A stretch of 64,000 nucleotides of DNA from Ramlibacter tataouinensis. Lineage in GTDB: Bacteria; Pseudomonadota; Gammaproteobacteria; Burkholderiales; Burkholderiaceae_C. The translations under genes were made by a program, and so were the position numbers. The stretch lies in NCBI RefSeq assembly GCF_027941915.1, contig NZ_CP116009.1, forward strand, positions 1,302,001 through 1,366,000, in the 5' to 3' direction. How positions within the stretch are numbered: the first letter of the stretch is position 1; each line of letters opens with the position of its first letter. The notes under the pieces were generated by a model. It was not told the DNA's origin, searched no databases, and worked only from the letters and a program-made list of their open reading frames with translations. This document shows positions 38,821 to 48,112 of the stretch, piece after piece.

Positions 38821-38907
38821 AGGCCAAGGAGGAAGATTGCGTCATCCCCGCCCACGGTGGACTGCGGCACGTCTTCAGCAACCGGCCGTTTGCATTCGGG
38901 ATGCGAG

Positions 38908-38998
38908 TGATGGCGTGCGCGCCAGCCAGAAGCCGGACGAGACGCGCACTTCATTCAGCACTTTTCCGGTCGCATCGGTAGCCGGAAGCAGTCGTCAC
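38908..38998 (-). pseudogene. Decayed fragment paralogous to the C-terminus of the 32196 hypothetical gene
   Basis: The minus-strand translation gives ATDATGKVLNEVRVSSGFWL, against ATDAAGEVLGEVRVSPGFRL in the gene at 32196-32690. DNA of the two copies is similar over about 80 bp (by-eye identity about 80%). No start, no upstream part and no ribosome site are present here, and similarity stops on both sides. It is a gene fragment left by duplication or rearrangement. Confidence 0.75.
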
Positions 38999-39157
38999 GG
39001 CTTGATCTGCTTTCGGTCGATGGCGAACACGACCCGGAGCAAACCTAAGGACCCGTGTCCGCCACGGTTCAGATCCGCTTCATCCCTGACCGGTGGCGCT
39101 GACTGCGCCGGGACAGTCCTGGCCTTCGCGGCCTTGCTCCACCGATCCGCGCAACCA

Positions 39158-39568
39158 TCACTGGCAGCGCAGCGCAAACTGCGGGTCGCGAGCTGCCTTG
39201 CGCTCCGAGCGGATCCAGTCGTGCGTCTGGGCACCTTGGGGCTGGCGGGCCATGGCATCCAGGTGCGTGATGCGCGCATCGAGCGCCTTGCATTCACCCT
39301 GGCGGGCAGCATGGCTGCTTGTCTCGGTGGAGATCACGCGATGCTGCTGGTGACTCCCGTTCCTCTGCTGCTCCGCCAACGCAACCTGCTGGTCCCAGGG
39401 AAGGCCATCCGGAACGCTCACGATGCTTTCGATGAGCGCGTTGTGTTGATTGCAGTGCGCCTGCGCCCAGAACGTTCCGCCGCTGTACGCCTTGCACAAG
39501 TAGATCGAACCCGAGTGCGCCGCTGCCGCCGGCAGCAATAGCAGGAGCCCAAGAATCTTCATCTTCAT
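39158..39568 (-). CDS. Small secreted cysteine-containing protein, conserved hypothetical
   Basis: A 136-residue protein with a short signal peptide (MKMKILGLLLLLPAAAAHSG) and a mature domain containing IYLCKAYSGGTFWAQAHC, HNALIESIVSVPDGLP, then CKALDARITHLDAMARQPQG and a basic end with RCQ. Four cysteines could form two periplasmic disulfides. I recall similar unnamed proteins in Comamonadaceae; no function is known. ATG 39568 has GGGGAGGG a few bases upstream. The GspE-like gene ends 79 bp upstream of it on the same strand. Confidence 0.75.
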   Translation of the reverse strand: MKMKILGLLLLLPAAAAHSGSIYLCKAYSGGTFWAQAHCNQHNALIESIVSVPDGLPWDQQVALAEQQRNGSHQQHRVISTETSSHAARQGECKALDARITHLDAMARQPQGAQTHDWIRSERKAARDPQFALRCQ

Positions 39569-39647
39569 AAACCCTCCCCGCTTGCCGACTCTACAGCAGC
39601 TAAAGCGAGCAGCCGGCAAACCGGCACCCCCAGGCTTCCACGCTGCT

Positions 39648-42029
39648 TCAGCGGCAGCTGGCGAGCACCTGCTTGAAATCGAGGTGGCCCTGCAGGATCT
39701 TGGCGATCGCATCCTGCTCCAGGGTCGCCATGCCCTCCTGCACCGCCAGCTGCAGCAGCTCGCCCGCGCCGGCGCGGCGCTGGATGGCCTTCTTGATCGC
39801 CGGCGAGTTCACCAGCAGCTCGTACACGCCCAGGCGACCCTTGTAGCCGCTGTGGTCGCAGTCCGGGCAGCCCTGCGCCGCGTGCAGCGTGATCGCGCCA
39901 TCGGCATCGCCGTAGCGGGTGCGCCAGCGCGCGGCCAGCTCCGACGGATCCTGGCCGGTCTCGCGGCAACTCTCGTGCGCCAGCGCCTGGATTTCCTCGC
40001 GGTTCGCGGCATAGGGCCGCTTGCACTGGCACAGCCGCCGCACGAGCCGCTGGCCGACCACTGCCACCAGAGCGTCGGAGAAGTTGAAGGGATCCACCTC
40101 CAGGTCCACCAGCCGGACCACGCTCTCCACCGCGCTGTTGGTGTGCATGGTGGACAGCACCAGGTGCCCGGTGAGCGCGGCGGCCGTCACGGTGCGCGCG
40201 GTTTCCGCGTCGCGCGTCTCGCCCACCATGATCACGTCCGGGTCGGCCCGCAGGAAGCTGCGCAGCACCGCCGGGAAGGTCAGGCCGAGCTTGGCGTTGA
40301 CCTGCACCTGGCACAGGCCTTCCTGCGTGATCTCCACCGGATCCTCCACCGTCCAGATCTTGCGCTCGGGCGTGTTGATGTGCGCCAGCAGCGCGTGCAG
40401 CGTGGTGGTCTTGCCGGAACCGGTGGGGCCGCACACCAGCAGCAGGCCGTAGGAACGGCTCGCGCCTTCCTTCAGCCGGGCCAGCTCGCGCGGCGGCAGC
40501 GCCAGCTTGTCCAGCGACATCACCCGCGGCGCCGCCAGGATGCGCATCACCACGTCCTCCGCGCCGCGCGCGGTCGGGATGGTGAGCACGCGCAGCTCGA
40601 TCTGGCGCGGGCCGAAGTGGTGGAACACGATGCGGCCGTCCTGCGGCCGGCGGCGCTCGGCGATGTCCAGCTCCGCCATGATCTTGATGCGGGCGATGAA
40701 GGCGGCGCGGAAGTTCGGCGGCACCTCGATGTAGGGCGCCAGCACGCCGTCCTGGCGGAAGCGCACCCGGCTGGGCCGGTCGTCACCGCGCGTCTCGATG
40801 TGGATGTCCGAGGCGCCCTGGTCGTAGGCGTCCACGATCATCTTGTTGACCAGGCGCACCAGCGTGTTGTCCGATTCCGTGACGGGCTCGCGCGAAGCCG
40901 CGGCCGCCGCAGTCTCGTCGTCGGCGCCGAGCTCCCGCAACAGCTCGCCCACCTTCTCGCCGGCGGCCCGGGCGTCGCCGTAGTACTCCTCGATGGCGGC
41001 GTCCAGCTCGGCCGGCGCGGCCAGGCAGGGGTCGACCTTGAGCCCCGTGAAGAACTCCAGCTCGCGCAGCGCCTCCCAGGACAGCGGGTTCTCCAGCGCC
41101 ACCGCGATGCGCTTGGCGCTGCTGAACAGGGGCATGGCGCGGTGCTTGCGCGCCAGCTCCGGCGTGATCGCCCGCAGTGCGTTCGCCTCGAACGGGAAGC
41201 GCGCGAGCTGCACGGCGGGCACGCCCAGCTGGCTGACCATGGCCTGCCGGATCACCTCCCGGCTGACGGCGCCCATCTCGCCCAGCAGCTCGTGCAGCGG
41301 GCGCCCCTCGGCCTCCTGCCGTGCAATCGCCGCGTCGCGCTGCTGCGGGGAGATCAGGCCCTCCTGCACCAGCACGTCGCCCAGGTCGCGGGAGGCGAGC
41401 TTGCGCCGCTGCATCGCCTGCTCCACCTGCTCGCGGCTCTCGTTGCCTCGCGCGAAGAACTCGGCGACGTTGGCGGCGGGCCCGGCGTGCAGCTGCGCCG
41501 ATTCCAGCGGCGTGGGGCCGGCCTGGCCGCCCACGTGGTAGTGGACGAGCGCCTGCGCCGGCACGAACCAGCGCAGCACCGCGTCGGCGTAATTGACGAC
41601 ATAGAGAAACAGGCCGGCGCGCCGGGGCAGCACGGCGGCCACGTCCACCTTCAGTTCCGCGCCGTCCTTCAGCTGCACGGTACAGGCGCGCTTGGCGCGC
41701 TTGGATCGCGTCAGCACGGCCCCCGGCGGGGCCTGCAGGGGCACCGGCTCGAGTTCCACCGAGCGCGAGAGGAACAGGCTGCGGAAATCGGCGAACCCGA
41801 GTTGCCGCAGCGGGCCCTGCTCGGGCCGGAACTGCAGCTGCTGCTGCTCGAAGTCGATGGCCAGCACGGTGCCCAGCAGCTTGTCGCCGTGGGCGAAGGT
41901 CAGGAGCGCTCGCTCCGGCTCGCCGGCCGGGCCGGCGTCGATCAGGCGGAAGTGGTGGGGCGCAGGCCAGGACAGGCTGGAAGTCGCGTCGGCCGTCCCG
42001 GTCGCAAGACGCATCGCGTTGTCGATCAT
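39648..42029 (-). CDS. GspE/PilB-type secretion ATPase, orphan
   Basis: About 793 residues. An unusual N-terminal region (about 1-230) is followed by an MshEN-like segment (RDLGDVLVQEGLISPQQRDA) and the GspE/PilB ATPase core: NKMIVDAYDQGASDIHIET, Walker A GPTGSGKTTTLHALL, Asp-box TVEDPVEI, Walker B DPDVIMVGETRDAETA, His-box TGHLVLSTMHTNSA, and the zinc tetracysteine CQCKRPY / CPDCDHSGYKGR. These hexamers power type IV pilus extension or type II secretion. No pilin, GspF or secretin gene is nearby. Start uncertain: ATG 42029, 42074 or 42095; the latter two would run into the divergent lhr start. Confidence 0.9.
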   Translation of the reverse strand: MIDNAMRLATGTADATSSLSWPAPHHFRLIDAGPAGEPERALLTFAHGDKLLGTVLAIDFEQQQLQFRPEQGPLRQLGFADFRSLFLSRSVELEPVPLQAPPGAVLTRSKRAKRACTVQLKDGAELKVDVAAVLPRRAGLFLYVVNYADAVLRWFVPAQALVHYHVGGQAGPTPLESAQLHAGPAANVAEFFARGNESREQVEQAMQRRKLASRDLGDVLVQEGLISPQQRDAAIARQEAEGRPLHELLGEMGAVSREVIRQAMVSQLGVPAVQLARFPFEANALRAITPELARKHRAMPLFSSAKRIAVALENPLSWEALRELEFFTGLKVDPCLAAPAELDAAIEEYYGDARAAGEKVGELLRELGADDETAAAAASREPVTESDNTLVRLVNKMIVDAYDQGASDIHIETRGDDRPSRVRFRQDGVLAPYIEVPPNFRAAFIARIKIMAELDIAERRRPQDGRIVFHHFGPRQIELRVLTIPTARGAEDVVMRILAAPRVMSLDKLALPPRELARLKEGASRSYGLLLVCGPTGSGKTTTLHALLAHINTPERKIWTVEDPVEITQEGLCQVQVNAKLGLTFPAVLRSFLRADPDVIMVGETRDAETARTVTAAALTGHLVLSTMHTNSAVESVVRLVDLEVDPFNFSDALVAVVGQRLVRRLCQCKRPYAANREEIQALAHESCRETGQDPSELAARWRTRYGDADGAITLHAAQGCPDCDHSGYKGRLGVYELLVNSPAIKKAIQRRAGAGELLQLAVQEGMATLEQDAIAKILQGHLDFKQVLASCR

Positions 42030-42093
42030 GTCGAAGTGTAAGGGTTTACCCGAGTGAAACCTCGGCTTGGGCATGCCCTCGAAAATGGGGGCC

Positions 42094-45000
42094 ATGGCTT
42101 CGTCATTGCCCTTCCACCCGGCTGTTTCCAGCTGGCTGGAAGACCGCTTCGGGCAACCCACCGATGTCCAGGCCCGGGCGTGGGCGGTCACCTCGCGCGG
42201 GCGCCATGCGCTGGTCGCCGCGCCCACCGGATCGGGCAAGACGCTCGCCGCCTTCCTGTCCGCCATCGACGAACGGGTCCGCGAGGGCCTGGCCGGCGGA
42301 CTTGCGGACGAGGTGTGCGTGCTCTACGTGTCGCCGCTGAAGGCGCTGTCCAACGACATCCGCAAGAACCTGCAGGAGCCGCTGGCCGGCATCCGCGAGC
42401 GGCTGGCCACGATGGGCTTGCCCGACGTCGGCATCCGCGCGGCGGTGCGCACCGGCGACACGCCGGCGGCCGAGCGCGAGCGCATGCGCCGCCAGCCGCC
42501 GCACATCCTGGTGACGACGCCCGAATCGCTGTACATCCTGCTGGGCTCGGACTCCGGCCGGGCGATGCTCGCTTCGGTCCGCAGCGTGATCGTCGACGAG
42601 CTGCATGCCGTGGCCGGCAGCAAGCGCGGCGCGCACCTGATGCTGTCGCTGGAGCGGCTGCAAGCGCTGTGCGCGCGCCCGCCGGTGCGCATCGGACTGT
42701 CCGCCACCGTCAAGCCGCTGGACGACATGGCGCGCTTCCTGGTCGGGCAGCGCGACGAGGCTGTCAAGATCATCGATGCCGGCCACGTGCGCGAGCGCGA
42801 CCTTGCGATCGAGGTGCCCCGCTCGCCCCTGGGCGCCGTGATGGCCAACGAGGTTTGGGACGAGGTGTACGACCGGCTGGCCGGCCTCGTGCACGAGCAC
42901 CGCACCACGCTCGTCTTCGTCAACCAGCGCCGCACCGCCGAACGCGTGGCGCGCCACTTGGCCGAGCGCGTGGGCGAGGCGCATGTCACCGCGCACCACG
43001 GCAGCCTGGCGCGCGAGCACCGGCTGCAGGCCGAACAGCGGCTCAAGCAGGGCGCGCTCAAGGCGCTGGTGGCGACCAGCTCGCTGGAGCTGGGCATCGA
43101 CATCGGCGACATCGACCTGGTCTGCCAGCTCGGCTCGCCGCGCGGCCTCAATCCCCTGCTGCAGCGGGTCGGCCGGGCCGGCCATGCCATCGGCGCGGTG
43201 CCCAAGGGCCGGCTGTTCCCGCTGTCCCTCGACGACCTGCTGGAATGCGTCGCGCTGCTCGATGCGGTGGAGCGCGGCGAGCTGGACCGCATCCGCGTTC
43301 CCGACAAGCCGCTGGACGCGCTGGCGCAGCACATCGTCGCCGAGACGGCCTGCCGCGAGTGGCCGCTCGATGCCCTGCACGCCTGCCTGCGCCGCGCGCA
43401 GCCTTACCGGGCGCTCGCCCTGCACGAGTTCGAGCAGGTCGTGCAGATGCTGGCGGACGGCTACAGCACCCGCCGCGGCCGGCGCGGCGCCTACCTGCAC
43501 TACGACGCCGTCCATCGCATGCTGCGGCCACGCCGCGGCGCCCGGCTGGCCGCCGTCACCAATGCGGGCGTGATCCCCGACCAGTTCGACTACGAGGTGG
43601 TGCTGCAGCCCGAAGGCCACCGCGTCGGCACGCTCAACGAGGATTTCGCCTTCGAGAGCCTGGCCGGCGACATCTTCCAGCTGGGCAATGCGTCGTACCG
43701 CATCGCCAAGGTGGAAACCGGCAAGGTGCTGGTGGAGGACGCCCGCGGGCAGCCGCCGACGATGCCGTTCTGGCTCGGCGAGGCGTTGGGCCGCAGCGAC
43801 GAGCTGTGCGATGCGGTCTCGCGGCTGCTGGACGCCGCCGACACGCTGCTGGGAAGCGAAGGCGCGGCGGCCTGCGCCACGTGGCTGCAGCAGGGCCTGC
43901 GCCTGGCCGAACCGGCGGCCCGGCAGCTGGCACTGTACCTGGCCCATGCCAGGGCAGCCCTGGGCGCGCTGCCCAGCCACCGGCGCATCGTGCTCGAGCG
44001 CTTCTTCGACGAGGTCGGCGACACGCACCTGGTGATCCACTCCCCCCATGGCTCTCGCATCAACAAGGCCTGGGGGCTGGCACTGCGCAAGCGCATGTGC
44101 CGCAAGTTCAATTTCGAGCTGCAGGCCAGCGCGCTGGAAGACAGCATCGTGCTGTCGCTGGGACCCACCCACAGCTTTGCGCTGGAGGAGGTGCCGCACT
44201 GGCTGAAGTCATCCAGTGCGCGCGACGTGCTGGTGCAGGCGCTGCTGGACGCGCCGATGTTCGGCACGCGCTGGCGCTGGAACGCCACGGCGTCCCTGGC
44301 CGTGCGCCGCATGAACGGCGGCCGCAAGGTGCCGCCGCAGTTCCAGCGCTCCGATGCGCAGGACCTGCTGAGCGTCGTGTTCCCGGACCAGATCGCGTGC
44401 GCCGAGAACCTGCCCGGCGAACGCGAGATCCCGGACCATCCGCTGGTGGCGCAGACGCTGAAGGACTGCCTGCAGGACAGCATGGACGCCGACGGCTTCG
44501 TGGCGCTGCTGGCGCGCATCGAGTCGGGCGAAGTGGAGGTGGTGACGCGCGACCTGGCGTCGCCCTCGCCGCTGGCGCAGGCCATCCTGAACGCCCGTCC
44601 CTACGCTTTCCTCGACGGCGGCGCGGCGGAGGAGCGGCGCACCCGGACGGTCCGCACCCAGCCCATCGCGGAGCTGCAGACCGCGGACGACGTCGGGCGG
44701 CTCGACCCGCAGGCGATCGCCCGGGTGCGCGAGGAGGCCTGGCCCGCGATCGGCAACGCCGAGGAGCTGCACGACGCGCTGGTGGTGCACGGCTTTCTGG
44801 CGCCGGCGGAAGCGCCCCATCCCGCGTGGCTCGGCGAGCTGGCGCAGCAACGCCGCGCGGCGCGGTTGCGCACGCCCGGCGGCCGCGAGCTGCTGGTGGC
44901 GGCCGAGCGCCTGCACGAGCTGCGGGCGGTCGTTCCCGATGCGGCGCTGGCCCCGGCGATCGCCCCGGTCTCCGGGGAACGTCCGGCTTTCGAGGACGCC

Positions 45001-46443
45001 TTGCGCGAAATCCTGCGCGGACGCCTGGAGCTGTCCGGCCCCGCCACCGCGGAAACGCTCGGCGCGCCGCTGGGTCTTTCCGGGGACGCGGTGCTGGCTA
45101 CGCTGGTGGCGCTGGAAGCCGAAGGCGCCGTGATGCGCGGCGCGTTCACGGCCCCCGGTGCGGCCGAATGGTGCGACCGCCGGCTGCTGGCCCGCATCCA
45201 CCGCCTGACGCGCGACCGGCGGCGCGCCGAATTCCAGCCCGTGCCGCCGGCGCAATTCATGCGCTTCCTGTTCCGCTGGCACCAGCTGGCCGGCAGCGGA
45301 GGCGACGAGTGCCGGCAGGGCGAAGCCGGGCTGGCCGACGTGCTGCGGCAACTGGAAGGCTGCGCCGCCCCGGCTTCGGCCTGGGAGGAGGACCTGCTGC
45401 CGTTGCGCCTGTCCGACTACCAGCCGTCCATGCTGGACAAGCTGTGTGCCGTGGGCCGCGTCGCATGGTGGCGATCCGTGGAAGCCGGGGACCCGGCGGG
45501 CCGCAAGTCGGGGCCGATCCGTGGCACGCCGGTCCTCCTGTGCGAGCGCGAGGCGATGGTGCATTGGCAGCAGGCGGCCGGCGCGGCGCCAACGGACGAG
45601 GAGACGCTGTCGGGCCGCGCCCGGCTCGTGCTCGCGCTGCTGCGCGAACACGGCGCCAGCTTCATCGCCGACCTGCAGCGCGACGCGCACCTGCTCGGCG
45701 CCCAGGCCGAGGAGGCGCTGGCCGAGCTGGTCGCGCACGGGCGGGTCTCCAGCGATTCGTTCGCCGGCCTGCGGGCGCTGGTGATGCCGGCGGACAAGCG
45801 CAACAAGCTGCGGCGCCGGCACCGCGACCCGATCGACGATGCCGGCCGCTGGTCGCTCACGCGACGGCAGCGGCCGCACGAACCGGCGCCCGGCGCGCTG
45901 GCGGCGCCGCACGTCGAGCACGTTGCGCGCGTGCTGCTGCGCCGCTACGGCGTGGTGTTCCGCAAGCTCCTGGAGCGCGAGGAAGGCCTGCCCCCCTGGC
46001 GCGAGCTGTACTACGTGCTGCGCCGGCTGGAGGCACGCGGCGAAGTGCACGGCGGCCGCTTCGTCAGCGGCTTCTCCGGCGAGCAGTTCGCGCTGCCCGC
46101 GGCGGCCGCGGCCCTGCGCACGGCGGCGAAGTCACCGGGCCACGAGCGCGTGGCCCTCTCGGCGGTCGATCCGCTGAACCTGGCGGGCATCCTCACGCCC
46201 GGCGAGAAGGTGCCGCGGCTGCCGGGCAACCGGCTGCTGTTCGAAGGCGGGGTGCCGATCGCCACGCAGAGCGGCGGCGAGATCCGCTTCCTGCAGGAAC
46301 TGGTGCCCAGCCAGCAGTGGGAGCTGCGGAATCTGTTGATCCGCCGACAGAACCCGGCAAGCTACGTGGTGCCACCTGGCGGGACCTCGGCGAAGCACAG
46401 CGAGCCGCGCGACGCGACCGCCATCGACTCGCCGCGCCACTGA
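42094..46443 (+). CDS. lhr: Large helicase-related protein Lhr (DEAD/DEAH box)
   Basis: A 1449-residue superfamily 2 helicase. Walker A is AAPTGSGKTLAAF (Lys49), DEAH-type box DELH (168-171), motif III SATVKP, the helicase C-terminal lobe FVNQRRTAERVARHL, and ATSSLELGIDIGDIDLVCQL with LLQRVGRAGH. A winged-helix and Lhr-core region follows, then a long C-terminal domain, matching full-length bacterial Lhr (about 1500 residues). Lhr is a 3'-5' single-stranded-DNA translocase linked to DNA repair. ATG 42094 chosen (ATG 42085 and TTG 42067 also in frame). Divergent from the GspE-like gene; converges with hip. Confidence 0.95.
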   Translation: MASSLPFHPAVSSWLEDRFGQPTDVQARAWAVTSRGRHALVAAPTGSGKTLAAFLSAIDERVREGLAGGLADEVCVLYVSPLKALSNDIRKNLQEPLAGIRERLATMGLPDVGIRAAVRTGDTPAAERERMRRQPPHILVTTPESLYILLGSDSGRAMLASVRSVIVDELHAVAGSKRGAHLMLSLERLQALCARPPVRIGLSATVKPLDDMARFLVGQRDEAVKIIDAGHVRERDLAIEVPRSPLGAVMANEVWDEVYDRLAGLVHEHRTTLVFVNQRRTAERVARHLAERVGEAHVTAHHGSLAREHRLQAEQRLKQGALKALVATSSLELGIDIGDIDLVCQLGSPRGLNPLLQRVGRAGHAIGAVPKGRLFPLSLDDLLECVALLDAVERGELDRIRVPDKPLDALAQHIVAETACREWPLDALHACLRRAQPYRALALHEFEQVVQMLADGYSTRRGRRGAYLHYDAVHRMLRPRRGARLAAVTNAGVIPDQFDYEVVLQPEGHRVGTLNEDFAFESLAGDIFQLGNASYRIAKVETGKVLVEDARGQPPTMPFWLGEALGRSDELCDAVSRLLDAADTLLGSEGAAACATWLQQGLRLAEPAARQLALYLAHARAALGALPSHRRIVLERFFDEVGDTHLVIHSPHGSRINKAWGLALRKRMCRKFNFELQASALEDSIVLSLGPTHSFALEEVPHWLKSSSARDVLVQALLDAPMFGTRWRWNATASLAVRRMNGGRKVPPQFQRSDAQDLLSVVFPDQIACAENLPGEREIPDHPLVAQTLKDCLQDSMDADGFVALLARIESGEVEVVTRDLASPSPLAQAILNARPYAFLDGGAAEERRTRTVRTQPIAELQTADDVGRLDPQAIARVREEAWPAIGNAEELHDALVVHGFLAPAEAPHPAWLGELAQQRRAARLRTPGGRELLVAAERLHELRAVVPDAALAPAIAPVSGERPAFEDALREILRGRLELSGPATAETLGAPLGLSGDAVLATLVALEAEGAVMRGAFTAPGAAEWCDRRLLARIHRLTRDRRRAEFQPVPPAQFMRFLFRWHQLAGSGGDECRQGEAGLADVLRQLEGCAAPASAWEEDLLPLRLSDYQPSMLDKLCAVGRVAWWRSVEAGDPAGRKSGPIRGTPVLLCEREAMVHWQQAAGAAPTDEETLSGRARLVLALLREHGASFIADLQRDAHLLGAQAEEALAELVAHGRVSSDSFAGLRALVMPADKRNKLRRRHRDPIDDAGRWSLTRRQRPHEPAPGALAAPHVEHVARVLLRRYGVVFRKLLEREEGLPPWRELYYVLRRLEARGEVHGGRFVSGFSGEQFALPAAAAALRTAAKSPGHERVALSAVDPLNLAGILTPGEKVPRLPGNRLLFEGGVPIATQSGGEIRFLQELVPSQQWELRNLLIRRQNPASYVVPPGGTSAKHSEPRDATAIDSPRH

Positions 46444-46474
46444 AAGCGGGTGGGCGCAGGGGATTGCGCAGACC

Positions 46475-46783
46475 TCAGGGCTTCTTGACCCAGGAACTGC
46501 ACCAGCCGTTGGCCGTGACCAGCTTGCCGCCGAACAACGCGCACGGGCCTTCCTTGGCGTTGGCGGCCCCCGAGTACAGCTGGCAGCCGTCGCACTTCTG
46601 GTCGTTGGCGTGCTTGGGGAATTTCTTGCTGTCGGCCTGGGTGGTGTCTTCCACGTAGCCGAGGGCGGTGGCCTGCGGGTCCTTGGGGTCGAGCTTCTGC
46701 TGGGCCTGTGCACCGCTTCCGACTGCCACTGCGCCGGTCCCGGCAATGACCTGGAGGAGAAAGACGCGACGATTCGTGCTCAA
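46475..46783 (-). CDS. hip: High-potential iron-sulfur protein (HiPIP) with Tat-like signal
   Basis: A 102-residue protein. The N-terminus NRRVFLLQVIAGTGAVAVGS is a twin-arginine-type signal, fitting export of a folded [4Fe-4S] protein. The mature part has the four cluster cysteines in KCDGCQLY, GPCALFGG and GWCSSW. HiPIP is a soluble periplasmic electron carrier used in phototrophic or respiratory chains. It starts at TTG 46783, supported by AGGAGG 6 nt upstream; no ATG is available. Single gene converging on lhr. Confidence 0.93.
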   Translation of the reverse strand: MSTNRRVFLLQVIAGTGAVAVGSGAQAQQKLDPKDPQATALGYVEDTTQADSKKFPKHANDQKCDGCQLYSGAANAKEGPCALFGGKLVTANGWCSSWVKKP

Positions 46784-46909
46784 GGGGAACCTCCTGTCTC
46801 GATCTGCGATGGTGCCGCGACGGCGGCACGCGCGAACTCGACAGCCGAAAGATTCGCGTGAATTTGTGCATCGGTGCTCAGCGCGGCACCGCCGGGGGGC
46901 CCCCGGAAA

Positions 46910-48112
46910 TCAGGCCGGGGGCGGACCCTGCGTGCGTTCAACCTCTTCCGGGCCGTAGCCCAGCGCGCCCAGCACCTCCGCCGTGTGGGCGCCCAGGCGC
47001 GGCGGCGGCGATCGCACCGGCAGGCGCTGGCCGTCCAGGGCCAGCGGCAACAGCGGCATGCGCGTGGGACTGCCATCGGGCAACTCGGTGCGGGCCAGGC
47101 CGCCGGTGGCGCAGAGGTGCGGATCGTCGAACAGGTCGTGCGGGCGGGCAATCGGCGCGAAGGGCAGGCCATGCTGCTCGAAGCGCGCCGCGAGCTCGGC
47201 GGCCGGCAGCGCCCCCAGCCGTTCGCGCAGCAGCGGCAGCAGGCGCGCCCTGGCGCGCACCCGGCCGTTGTTGGTGGCCAGCTCCGGGTCGCTGCGAAGC
47301 TCCTGCAGGCCGAAGGCGTCGCAGAAGATCGCCCACTGGGTATCGCTGACCACGGCCAGGAAGATCTGCTGGCCATCGCCGGCCGTGAACACGTCGTAGA
47401 TGCCCCAGGCGGAAATGCGGGCCGGCATCGGGTCGGCGGCGCGCCCGGTGACCGCGAACTGCATCATGTGCTGGGCCACCAGGAAGACGTTGTTCTCGAA
47501 CAGCGCGCTCTGCACCTCCTGCCCGCGCCCGGTGCGCTCGCGCTGGGCCAGCGCCGCCATCACGCCGATGGCGCCGAACATGCCGCCCATGATGTCGTTC
47601 ACGCTGGCGCCCGCGCGCAGCGGATCCCCCAGGCGCCCGGTCATGTAGGCCAGCCCGCCCATCATCTGCACCACTTCGTCGAGGGCGGTCCGGTGGTCGT
47701 AGGGCCCGGGCAGGAAGCCCTTGTGGCTCACGTAGATCAGCCGCTCGTTGAGACGGCTGAGCGCCGCATAGTCCAGGCCGAGCTTGCGCATGGTGCCGGG
47801 CTTGAAGTTCTCGCTCACCACGTCGGCCGTGGCGACCAGGCGCAGCGCGGCCTCCATGCCGGCCGGCTGCTTGAGGTCCAGCGTGACGCTCTTCTTGTTG
47901 CGGTTGAACAGGGGAAAGAACCCCGCGCCCGATCCCAGCAGGCGGCGCGTGTTGTCGCCCGCCGGGGGTTCGACCTTGATCACCTCGGCGCCCAGGTCGG
48001 CCAGGATCATCCCGCAGGTGGGGCCCATGACCATGTGGGTGAACTCCACCACGCGCAGGCCGGCATAAGGCAGGGCCCGCGGCGACTGCGCAGGCAGTGC
48101 GTGCTCAGCCAT
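46910..48112 (-). CDS. CaiB/BaiF CoA-transferase (family III)
   Basis: A 400-residue class III CoA-transferase. It has LRVVEFTHMVMGPTCGMILA, DLGAEVIKVEPP, NRNKKSVTLDLK, ENFKPGTMRKLGLDYAAL and the catalytic-region block ALDEVVQMMGGLAYMTG. It moves CoA between acids, forming the thioester needed for lyase or beta-oxidation. ATG 48112 overlaps the 3' end of the HMG-CoA-lyase-like gene by 8 bp, so the two act in sequence: CoA transfer to a branched hydroxy-acid, then cleavage. Substrate unknown (citramalate- or HMG-like by analogy). Confidence 0.88.
   Translation of the reverse strand: MAEHALPAQSPRALPYAGLRVVEFTHMVMGPTCGMILADLGAEVIKVEPPAGDNTRRLLGSGAGFFPLFNRNKKSVTLDLKQPAGMEAALRLVATADVVSENFKPGTMRKLGLDYAALSRLNERLIYVSHKGFLPGPYDHRTALDEVVQMMGGLAYMTGRLGDPLRAGASVNDIMGGMFGAIGVMAALAQRERTGRGQEVQSALFENNVFLVAQHMMQFAVTGRAADPMPARISAWGIYDVFTAGDGQQIFLAVVSDTQWAIFCDAFGLQELRSDPELATNNGRVRARARLLPLLRERLGALPAAELAARFEQHGLPFAPIARPHDLFDDPHLCATGGLARTELPDGSPTRMPLLPLALDGQRLPVRSPPPRLGAHTAEVLGALGYGPEEVERTQGPPPA

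Noticed and set aside
39582..42041. 819-residue plus-strand ORF opposite the GspE-like gene
   Set aside because: No motifs; the minus strand encodes the entire ATPase core.
42054..46658. 1534-residue plus-strand ORF parallel to lhr in another frame
   Set aside because: Arg/Pro/Ala-rich shadow; Lhr motifs are all in the other frame.
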